From: Petunia secreta
Taxonomy: Eukaryota; Streptophyta; Magnoliopsida; Solanales; Solanaceae
NCBI GenBank assembly: GCA_029990175.1
Contig: JARKIP010000065.1
Span: 9,366,501-9,430,500, forward strand
Length of the DNA stretch: 64,000 bases
Direction of reading: 5' to 3'
Shown here piece by piece: positions 55,618-64,000 of this stretch; position 1 is the stretch's first letter; each line of letters begins with the position of its first letter. The translations under genes were made by a program, and so were the position numbers. The notes beneath the pieces were generated by a model. It searched no databases, had not been told where the DNA came from, and saw nothing but the letters and a program-made list of their open reading frames with translations.

Positions 55618-56425
55618 TGTTAGCTTGGAAAGCTTGGAGTTTTGACTGATGACTGAGGAACGGATTCAAAGGACCTGTTCCTTTGAATTACTGGAGCAGA
55701 ATAGATAATTCATGCAAAATCATTTGATTAAGATATTATTATTTATCCTAATACTGACGTATATCTTGATAATTATGCAGGCCTAATCAGATACGAAAAG
55801 ATTGCACAATCCTAAAGGATAAAGGATTTGGATTCAAGAAGGTAGAATCCAATTAAGGATTCAAAGTCAAGGGAGCTTTGGAATTCTAATTCATTGGGAC
55901 TTCTTGGCTGCTGGAAACTATAAAACGAGAAGACTATCAGCCATAGAAGATGTACACAAATACTGAGAGCATCGAGCAAAAGCTGAGAAGAATTATTAAG
56001 CTTATTTGTGTAATCAGTTAGCTACAGTAGAACTAAGTAAGAACCTGTTCCTTAGATTGAGTCTTGTAAAAGTTCAGTCTTAGTTCAATTGTAGTAAGCA
56101 GAAATCAAGTTGTAAACTGTGTAGTTCAAGTCGTGGACTTGACACAACTTCACTGATCGTGAGAAAGATCACTATAGGATTAGAGTTAGTCCTAGGTTAG
56201 TAAGAGTGAGTCTTGTAACCAAGTGGGTCTTTTTACATAGTGAAGTTGAAATCCTACTTGAGAAGTAGGTCGTGGTTTTTTGATCCCGTGTCTAGGGGTT
56301 TTTCCACGCTAAAATCTGGTGTTCAATTACTTACAGTTTTTATTCCGCACATCGTAGAGTAAAGGAACACATTTTAAGGAACTGGTCCTTAAAACAGTAA
56401 AGTGGTGTATTTGTGGGAAATAACA
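55618..56425 (+). repeat. 3' LTR of the young SIRE-type element
   Basis: 808 bp; I found no difference from 46660-47467 when reading both through. Palindromes at 55671-55681 and 56378-56388. Confidence 0.97.
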
Positions 56426-57264
56426 ATTTGTTTTGATTGTATTGTATTATACTGTAACTAATAAGTTTACTAATATACCCTTAGTTGTTCTAAATATTAG
56501 ATTAAGTAACAAATTTTCTTTAATATAATTTGAGACAGTTTATATTTACTAGTTTATCAACAACTATACCTTGTAAATATATTCATGCAAATTATAATGA
56601 AAATAATAAAAAAAAATAAGTTAATAATATTAAACATAACAATAAGTTCATACTATTAATAATTTAGATAAAAAATAATATTCCATAAAGACATGCAAGG
56701 AATCATATTATCCAAATAATAATTATTAACAAAAGTGTCATCATATATTTTGTATCAAAAAAAAAAAGAACATATGGCTTGTAATTAATGAAATCTACTA
56801 ACTCAAGTTTCACATTTTTGCTCTGTAATTAATGAAATTAAGAATTATACATTAAATAAATTAAGATAAAACGTTTAATGTAATCACACAACAAGATGGC
56901 TTGTGAATCTGAAGAGGCACGGAACGTACAAAGTAATAAGAGAGGCAGGGAACGTACTGTATTTTGAGAAGATGGGAGATGAGGTCAAAATAACTACTTG
57001 GGTGTATTTAACTAAGAAAATAGGGTAGAGGGTAAAATAGGATTATAAGGTTATAATTAAGGACATGATGAGAAAGTGTAAAAGCGTAACAATACAAAAC
57101 CACCAAATCGGTTGTAATAAAAAGTGTGTCTTTTCATTGTTAGGTAACAACGGAACTTAATAATACAATACAACGAAATTAAAGTAACAACCAAAACAAA
57201 CGTTGTAATCATAATAACAATACAATACAATACAATGGATAACAATGATCCAAACAAAGTGTTA

Positions 57265-57453
57265 ATGTGGTCTCCTTGATTACCTTCTTTTTTCCTCTCA
57301 GAAATAATCAAACTGGAGCAAATAAAGTTCCATAATTTCATAATTGCAGCAAACCTCTGTGTTCATCATAGCGTATTTTTCATTTATACAAAGCCCATTT
57401 AAGTCGAGCGATTAGATTGTATGCAAATTTAGAAACTAAAAACATAACGCTTA
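57265..57453. other. Short intergenic stretch
   Basis: Host-like sequence between the MITE and the Helitron; nothing recognised. Confidence 0.4.
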
Positions 57454-57909
57454 TCTATATATATATTAAAAGGGGTTTCTTAGCCAACCATGTTTAGCCA
57501 AGTGTCAAAGCTTGATTGGAACACCTATTGTTAGTTAGGACAAAAACAAACTAATTACAGATAAAGCTAAACCAAACCAACTGATAAATAACTTCCATCT
57601 TTAAAAAGTCAAACTAAATTTGAATATCTGAATCCCAAAAAAAAAGGCCCATAACTTTGGTAGTTTGGTTTTTTTTTAAAAACACGTTCAACAGTTCAGT
57701 TTATGACCTTTCACATTCTCTCTCTGATCCTTAAGAAAATCAACCGTAATCCACTTTTGAAAGTGCAGCAGTTTCTTCCTAAAAAAGCTCAAATCTGGGG
57801 AACGTGATTATAAACCACTGTACTATAAACAAACATAATGTTCTGCAAAAGGAACATAATCAGAAAATCAGCAAAATATATCAAACTCTCACACCTATGC
57901 TTTCGAAAT

Positions 57910-58058
57910 ATGACTTCACGTCTCAATTTCATCAAAGAAATAAACAACAAATCAATGCAATGGACTCTTAAGGTCCGCGTTACAAGACTCTGGCACGTTC
58001 GTGATCGCTCAAACCCGGACAATCCGTATTCGATCGACATGATTCTTCAGGACGGAAG
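57910..58058 (+). pseudogene. RPA1-like OB-fold exon captured in, or native to, the Helitron
   Basis: Starts MTSRLNFIKEINNKSMQ and continues WTLKVRVTRLWHVRDRS, then PYSIDMILQDGR, followed by a good 5' splice site (AAG/GTATGT at 58059). This is the first OB-fold of plant RPA1-like (DUF223-type) single-strand DNA-binding proteins, many of which travel with Helitrons. Only this first exon was recognised; later exons are missing or too diverged, and the repeat array lies where the intron would be. It may be expressed only as a fragment. Confidence 0.6.
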
Positions 58059-58342
58059 GTATGTATAGTCGATCTTTCGTAACTTAAGACATATATATGC
58101 GTCGTATAATTTTGGTCTGCAATAGTTTATAGGTTGATGTGTTGTAAAAAAATTTGTTCACTATATGAATGCACATCATAGTCCGAACAGTTTGCCAAGT
58201 AAAGTTTACAATTAATGGAGGAGTATTAAGGTAATCGCCTCAATAGAAGTAATTTATTGAAGTTTTGATTTTCTTCAACACCAACAATAAGAGAAGATAA
58301 TGAACAGGCAGTTGTTGATATACTTTCTGAAACTATTCTGAA

Positions 58343-58669
58343 GAAACAAAGTAGATGAGCGCATTACAAGGACTAAGTTTATGATACTATATACACTATT
58401 GAAGATAAGAAATATATGAATGCCCATCTTAGTCCGAACAGTTATTCAAAAGAAACAAAGTAGATGAGCGCATTACAAGGACTAAGTTTATGATACTATA
58501 TACACTATTGAAGATAAGAAATATATGAATGCCCATCTTAGTCCGAACAGTTATTCAGAAGAAACAAAGTAGATAAGCGCATTACAAGGACTAAGTTTAT
58601 GATACTATATAAACTATTGAAGATAACAAATATATGAATACAAATCTTAGTCTGAACAGTTTACAAACT
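58343..58669. repeat. 109-bp tandem repeat, three units
   Basis: Units start GAAACAAAGTAGATGAGCGC at 58343, 58452 and 58561, an exact 109-bp period. The first two are nearly identical and the third has several changes. A wider duplication flanks it: TTTACAATTAATGGAGGAG (58205-58223) recurs as TTTACAATATATGGAGGAG near 58674. Confidence 0.9.
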
Positions 58670-59849
58670 AAAGTTTACAATATATGGAGGAGTGTTAAGG
58701 TAATCGCATCAATAGAAGTAATTTATTAGGATCGCTTTCTCTGTTTCCAATGCATAAAGATAAGATTTTTAAGAATGGAAAATTTTAGTAGGATCACTTT
58801 GACTGTCATTGTTTGAAGTGCTGTCTTCCCTTCAACCAGTTCATTGTATTAAGCAACAAGCCAATGGTTTTCAGAAATATTGAATTTAAAGTCTTAAAAA
58901 GTATAAGTGATGTGGTACAGACCTTCTTTGGCATGTAAACTCTGTTACAGATGTTATTTGGCATGTAAAAGGATTAAAATTATTTAGTAACAAACTATAG
59001 AAGAAGATTGTAATCCACTGTAAATTGCTCAAGCTACTTCACTTACAGGCTGCATAAATCCATACTCCAAAGGATTTGATTTTATCTTAAATTTAGGCTA
59101 CATAGTGTTAGCTTTATCTATGTGCGACGCATACAGTTTGAAGATAATTCTTTTTGGGCTTTCTTTGGTTCCGCAGAACTCATTTGTGAGCTAACTTATA
59201 GACAAGAGTACAGTAACAATCTTATTCAATTTTTATAGTATCTTGCTGCGATCTTGCATTTCCTTTCTCCATTTCTGCTTCCCGAGCAGTTTTAAAAATT
59301 TGTTATTTATTATTTTGCATTTTACTTATTTTTCTGACCATCTGATTGTCAATTTGGCTTTATTAAGCCTTTCTTTCTTAGACATGAATTTATACGAATT
59401 ATTCATCTTTATTATGCGCTATGCCTTTGCAAATGCAGTCTACTTCATATACCTGCACATGAAAAGAACGTACAAAGTCAGAAATACTCATAAATGAAAC
59501 AGCATATAAATATCAACGTCGAATGTATAAAAACTGCAACGAAGATTTAATTCTTAAAAGGAGGTGACATCCTATGCATTTTACTAGATCTGAGGAGAAA
59601 CTTGGAGGATCAATCATTTGCAAAGCTCTGTGCTGCTGTTGGAAGAACATAAGTACTGACACATGACGAAAGTGAGGTGATTGAAGAAGTATTGAAAATA
59701 TTTTATCCATCATGTACGTTCTTTCTCCAGTCTATTAAAAATTAATCCTAAATTTATTCAGACGATTAACTGTTGTGCAAACATAGTTTTAACACTAAAA
59801 ATTGACAATTTTTTTATATTACATCTTTATACATCTCAATTGATATAAG

Positions 59850-59865
59850 CCGCGCAACTGCGCGG
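59850..59865 (+). terminator. Helitron 3' terminal hairpin
   Basis: CCGCGCAACTGCGCGG, a 7-bp GC-rich stem with a 2-base loop, 12 bases before the CTAG end. In Helitrons this hairpin acts as the transposition terminator. Confidence 0.8.
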
Positions 59866-59877
59866 GTACTATACTAG

Positions 59878-60707
59878 TTGTGGTAATACGAATTTCCAGA
59901 TCCAAATTACAGAGGCTCGCACATTTAGAGGAATATTTACTTCCCTCTTATTTGCAATAAGGGAATCAAAACATAATGCAAAATTGGGTCATCTTTTCTA
60001 CCTAGTAAATTTTCTTATTCTTCTGACGAAAGGGATCTCTTACATACAATTTCTCTAACTAGTAGAACTATTATTTCAGTCTTAAAGAGATAATCCAGTC
60101 CATTAATCATCAAGTTATAATTCAAACTGTAATGACATAAGTCATTTCGTTGATTACATTAAAATAAATTAAAAATGACTACAACTCTTAAATATTCCTT
60201 TAAAACTTGTGATCTTAAATATGTCATGACATTTGTGTAATTGTAAAATCTTATAACTAGGATGTTTAATTTAAATTATTAGCAAATTCAAAAAACTAAT
60301 ATACTCAACAAGAATTATTACTTAAACTGCAACGGATAGAGTAACAGATTTAAAGAATTAATCACCAAAAAAACCTCTTGATTAAGGAACTACTTCAGAA
60401 GATTTCTCCTCTAAATTCTCCATGAACAACCTCGGTTTCTTATCCGCTTATATAAGAAAGAAACTTCAATCCTTACGTAATAATGTCACAAGTTAATTGA
60501 AATTTTTGCAAAAACTAATTTATCTATTCATTTTTTACTGGACAAAACACTAACTTATGGTTTTTATACAGAGCACGCCTTTTTTTTTCCTTAGGGATAG
60601 ATGAAACTGAAGAAGGGGAATTAGATTGAATGAATATTATAAGGAATGGCGTTTATTGTAGCAAAAAGTTATGATAATAGTTGAAAGTTATTAGCAAATA
60701 TATTATG
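59878..60707. other. AT-rich sequence, no gene seen
   Basis: No reading frame, repeat end or RNA gene that I can support. Confidence 0.4.
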
Positions 60708-60781
60708 GTGGGTAAGTCTGCGTACATCCCATCTTCTTCAGGTCCCACTTATAGGATTCATTGGAATTGTTGTTGTTGTTG
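60708..60781 (+). mobile_element. 3' tail of a TS-type (tRNA-derived) SINE
   Basis: GTCTGCGTACATCCCATC, then CAGGTCCCACTTATAGGATT and a (TTG)n end resemble the 3' part of the tobacco TS SINE family as I remember it. The tRNA-like head is not visible upstream. This is the best single clue to Solanaceae. Confidence 0.55.
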
Positions 60782-61630
60782 CATCGTGCCAAATGAAGGA
60801 CAATTCAAAATTGTGTGACCATTTTACTTATCTACTCATACGTTTACTAACTAGACGAAACACTTTAGACGCGTTTCGCATGAAAAGATTTCACTCTTTC
60901 GTCAAAAGAAGATGAAAACTCTTTTTAGCTATAAAAACTTGCAAGTTATTGAAGGTTCATGAAAATTGAATTCTCAAGTTTTTCAAAAACCCCACTCACT
61001 TCAATTTCTTTTTCAAGTAAATGCATTCCAAATATAATTTTAAAATTTTAAAAATTATTTTTCAACTCAACTACAAATTCTTTTTCAAAAGAAAAGATGG
61101 AACTTGCCAAACTTTACTTAGAGTGATATCGCCAATGACAATCAGGAAAGTGGGAGAGTGTCAGTGGTAGATGTAGCTTATTAGCTACAAGTTCAGCCCG
61201 ATATTGAAACAAATTTCATATTCTAGAACTATAGCTACAGATGTACAATTTCAAGCACTCATGGAATAGAACCATAGGAGCACATGTGCATCAAATGTTC
61301 AGGCCAAGTGTCAGCAACGATTGACCAAACTCATAGAGCAAACATTTGAATAAGGGGTTGCCGAGCTAGTAATCAGTTTTTGGAAAAAAACGAAATCTAG
61401 GTGAATCCAGTAACTCGAAGGTCTCATCACAAATAGCATATTTAAAGCTCAATAGACAGACTTGCTGAAAGTACGTTGTATATTTGATCAAAGATTCAGC
61501 TTGACCGGTTAACATCAACATGGCATGATAAAAGTAATTGCACCAATGACCAAAATCTACAAGGTAAGAGATCCATTCTATACAGCCAAAGGAAACCAAA
61601 AAATATATCAAATTAAGATATCAAAACTCA
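60782..61630. other. AT-rich sequence, no gene seen
   Basis: No supported frame. If the MATH-like exon belongs to a living gene, its downstream part should lie here, but I could not recognise another exon. Confidence 0.35.
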
Positions 61631-61639
61631 AGGATTAGA

Positions 61640-61792
61640 TTTCATTGACGATACAGATCACAGAAATATGTGCATCCACAATGCAGAAATCGTTGACAAG
61701 GAAGCCTTTTTTAGGATCCTTTAATTTATGCAGCGGCATAAATGATTTCCAACCCCAACCTTTACCAAAAGCTGAAAACCAAGCTGAATCAC
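61640..61792 (-). CDS. Exon of a MATH/TRAF-like domain gene (partial)
   Basis: On the minus strand a 3' splice site CTCTCTTGCAG precedes 61792. The exon then reads GT followed by DSAWFSAFGKGWGWKSFMPL, then HKLKDPKKGFLVNDFCIVDA and HISVI. The W-G-W/F...F.PL..L.DP.KG(F/Y)LV.D...(V)EA pattern is the C-terminal half of plant MATH domains, as in MATH-only proteins and in UBP12-type ubiquitin proteases. The 3' edge is unclear (GTGATC or GTATCG could be the donor, or the frame ends at a TAA near 61637). Upstream exons were not found within the window and may lie beyond 64000; a Stowaway half and a Mutator-like element would then be in the intron. It could equally be a gene fragment. Confidence 0.5.
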
Positions 61793-61959
61793 CTGCAAGA
61801 GAGCAATGTCAAATTATTCAAAGTAAACCAGATTTAGAGACCAACGAGATTAAGTATATCTTTGATATAGGTTTCAGAACTGCTTCTCCTCAGATGATGG
61901 CTTATAGCATGCTAACGCTTAACCAATTCTACTATAATACTTGGACCAAAATATTTGTC

Positions 61960-62179
61960 AATTTAAAAAAACGAGAGACTACTAATTATTTTTTTTCACC
62001 TTTAACCACACTTTAATAAATGTGGAAAGACATGAATATAGTGAAAGCAAGAGTAGTAATAAATTTAGATGAAAGAACAAGTGAGGACAACTTAGTTAAA
62101 CAAACCTGTTAATTAATGTTGTCTTTAAGGGCGTGCAAATGCCAAACATGACAAATGAAAGAGACCGGAGGGAGTAATA
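61960..62179. mobile_element. Half of a Stowaway-type MITE
   Basis: The right end ACATGACAAATG...GAGACCGGAGGGAGTA (about 62148-62178) is the reversed form of the TACTCCCTCCGTCTC end of Stowaway MITEs and ends in TA. The expected left end was not found, so the left limit is a guess. Confidence 0.4.
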
Positions 62180-62558
62180 GTTAACTGAGTAAAAGCAGCA
62201 AACTAAACTTAGCTCATAAATATACCGATATGTTAACCACATCTGTGTTCTTTTTTCCTTTTTCTTTCTTTTTACTCAGATTTGTGGAATTTCTAAAGAA
62301 GCATAAACATCAATTAGCCAGTACACATAAACAATGGGCAGGATATGAGAAATTGAAGAACTATTAACTTAGAACATTTCATAATTTTATCAAATACGTG
62401 GGTGATCTTAATGCTTTTTTCCAAAATTCTATCCACCTCAAATTTAGATTAATGGAAGACAAAACAAATGAATACTGGTACCTCTGAAAGTTCAATTTGA
62501 TTCAATTTACTAATGATTGAAAATGGTTTATCAGAGAATATTTAGGAAATTTTTTGCC
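62180..62558. other. AT-rich sequence, no gene seen
   Basis: Nothing supported. Possibly intron or upstream sequence of the MATH-like gene. Confidence 0.35.
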
Positions 62559-62567
62559 TTTGAAATA

Positions 62568-63940
62568 GAGTCCATTACCTAAATGGTCACTCAACTATTG
62601 GAAATAAACCAAGAAAGTCACTCTTCTTTATAATGTTCCTAAATGGTCACTCAGCTTTAGATAATTAACTCAAATGGTCATTCTCACCTGAAAAGTTGCT
62701 ATCTTCGATGATACATGCTGACGTGGAATTTTAAAAAAAATTAAAATACAAAGAAATTTAAATTCCTATCCCCACCCATTTAACATAATTATTTGACTCA
62801 TACAAGACCCAAATAACTTAATGGGTCAACTATTAGAAAAGTCAGTTCAACTTTAATCCTGAAATACTATACGATGTTTCCCTCCTCATCTTCTTTTTAG
62901 GGTTCTATAGGGAGAACCAAATTTTTACTTTTAATCGATTTCTTCCCCAATAAAACTATTGCAATTAAACTAAAATTCTCATAAAATATCATAAGCTCAT
63001 AACGTAATACATGAGAATGGTACTGGATATGAATAAAGCAACGATTACTTATCTTTTACTCATCATAAATGGTACTGACATGAATTAAATATTTGGTGTA
63101 AGTAGTATGAATTAATAACTGGTGAGAATGATTTTCTGGTTTACCAATGGATGACCAATAGCTTAATAAATTATTTTATTTTCTTCTTTTAGTTTGTAGG
63201 AGTACGTAACTTACTAACAACTATAATATACTAACAGTTTAGTAACTTACTAACATTTTTTAGGAGTTAGCTTTTAGGAGTAGCTTTACTAACAGTTTAC
63301 GAACCTACTAACAGGAGTAACTTACTTTATTTTCTTCTTCTAGTTTCTAGGGTAACAAACTAAAAGTTAGTATGACACTTTTATATAAGGTGTCGTGTTT
63401 TGTTAAAACTATCAATATTGTCAACATACTCTTTTGCGTTTTATCATTAAAAGACTCAGGAATCTTGAATGTAAAGTTGAAGTTTTCTCATGTATTATGT
63501 TATGAGCTTATGGTATTTTATGAGAATTTAGTTTAATTGCAATGGTTTTATTGGGGAAGAAATCGATTGAAAGTAAAATTTTGGATCTCCCAATAGAACC
63601 CTAAAAAAAAGGAGAATGGAAACATCGTATAGTATTTTAGGATTAAAGTTGTACTGACTTTTTTAATAGTTGACCCATTAAGTTATTTGAGTCAGGTATG
63701 AGTCAAATAATTATGTTAAATGGGTGGGGACAGTGGAATTTAAATTTTTTTATATTTAATTTTTTTAAAAAAAAAAAAAATCCACGTCAGCATATATCAT
63801 AGCAGATAGCAACTTTTTAGGTGAGAATGACCGTTTGAGTTAATTATCCAAAGCTGAGTGACCATTTAGGAACATTACAAAGAAGAGTGACTTTCTTGGT
63901 TTATTTCTAATAGTTGAGTGACCATTTAGGTAATGAACTC
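62568..63940. mobile_element. Mutator-like element with about 450-bp inverted arms
   Basis: The left arm (62568 to about 63018) and right arm (about 63485 to 63940) are inverted copies of each other with scattered differences. The ends GAGTCCATTACCTAAATGG and GAGTTCATTACCTAAATGG face outward. TTTGAAATA stands on both sides (62559-62567 and 63941-63949), a perfect 9-bp duplication. The loop (about 63019-63484) holds short repeats of AGTAACTTACTAAC and no transposase frame. A transcript through it would fold into a long hairpin. Confidence 0.85.
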
Positions 63941-64000
63941 TTTGAAATATCATCGAAAGGGACATTTACAACTATAAAACGAATATTGCTACGATATTCA

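Larger units (their letters stand above)
46660..56425 (+). mobile_element. Young, structurally intact SIRE-type Ty1/Copia retrotransposon
   Basis: LTRs of 808 bp at both ends that read as identical, an initiator-Met primer site, intact gag, pol and a third ORF, and a polypurine tract. Flanks are GTTTG (46655-46659) and ATTTG (56426-56430), a 5-bp duplication with one mismatch. Copia domain order and an extra long ORF between pol and the 3' LTR place it in the SIRE/Maximus lineage. It is inserted in a MITE. Intact frames and identical LTRs indicate a recent insertion that may still be competent. Confidence 0.93.
46518..57261. mobile_element. Tourist-like MITE split by the young SIRE-type element
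   Basis: The left end CACTCTGTTTGGATCATTG and the reversed right end CACTTTGTTTGGATCATTG form a terminal inverted repeat that continues into GTATTGTATTGT runs on both sides. TTA lies outside both ends (46515-46517 and 57262-57264), the 3-bp duplication of PIF/Harbinger and Tourist MITEs. Without the 9.8-kb Copia insert (46660-56425) and its duplicated bases the MITE is about 970 bp. No transposase is present. Superfamily is inferred from TSD length only. Confidence 0.75.
57454..59877 (+). mobile_element. Non-autonomous Helitron
   Basis: The 5' end TCTATATATATATTAAAA follows an A (57453). The 3' end is a GC hairpin (59850-59865), 12 bases later CTAG (59874-59877), then T. TC start, hairpin, CTRR end and insertion between A and T with no target duplication are the Helitron hallmarks. 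No Rep/helicase frame was found. It carries an exon similar to RPA-type OB-fold proteins and a 109-bp tandem repeat. Length 2424 bp. Confidence 0.8.

Noticed and set aside
57057..57341. Hydrophobic minus frame
   Set aside because: Lies in the terminal repeat of a MITE; the hydrophobicity follows from TATTG repeats.
58343..58669. CRISPR-like array
   Set aside because: Units are head-to-tail with no spacers and are 109 bp long, in plant DNA; it is a minisatellite.
59243..59497. Hydrophobic plus frame in the Helitron
   Set aside because: T-rich sequence without splice or domain support; it does not continue the RPA-like exon.
61645..62016. 123-residue plus frame
   Set aside because: Antisense to the MATH-like exon, where the minus strand gives a clear domain match; the rest is AT-rich.

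Overview
This is plant nuclear DNA made almost entirely of nested transposable elements. A Solanaceae genome is likely: there is a tail resembling the tobacco TS SINE, GC-motif Athila spacers of the type common in nightshades, and families of MITEs and Helitrons typical of the group. The family calls rest on remembered motifs and on structure read here (terminal repeats, target-site duplications or TSDs, primer sites, catalytic residues); no search was run. The only candidate host coding sequence is one MATH/TRAF-like exon near 61.7 kb on the minus strand.

Left part (1-31.6 kb). A Mutator-like MITE (337-1363) is followed by a decayed Tat-type Gypsy element (1621 to about 6300, +). A large decayed Athila-type Gypsy element on the minus strand (about 6310-27800) comes next. 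Its left LTR is split twice: by a LINE-like insertion (6836-9058, 13-bp TSD) and by a complete but decayed SIRE-type Copia element (9440-19041, -, TSD GGAAT). The Athila internal region follows, with a downstream ORF carrying a long Asp tract and then IN, RNase H, RT and protease remnants. A broken Copia fragment (27801-31580, +) truncates it.

Middle part (31.6-46.1 kb). A Tat LTR plus gag fragment (31581-32797, -) abuts a second Tat element (32798-46124, -). This second copy is cut into three pieces by a hAT-type MITE (35701-36787, 8-bp TSD) and a chromovirus-like Gypsy element (37007-44609, TSD GGAGA).

Right part (46.1-64 kb). A MITE with TTA target duplication (46518-57261) was split by a young SIRE-type Copia element (46660-56425, +). 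That element has 808-bp LTRs that read as identical and three intact ORFs: gag, pol and a 648-residue extra ORF. A non-autonomous Helitron (57454-59877) carries an RPA-like OB-fold exon. A SINE tail, the MATH exon, half a Stowaway MITE and a Mutator-like element with inverted arms of about 450 bp (62568-63940) complete the window.

The most unusual signal is an 11-bp palindrome, GGAMCWGKTCC. It occurs 18 times in the young SIRE element and at least 10 times in the old copy, at matching places, in all three reading frames and also in non-coding parts. It appears to be kept at the nucleotide level. The young element also has a candidate +1 frameshift (or splice) site between gag and pol, and a candidate internal promoter in front of its third ORF; both are conserved in the old copy.
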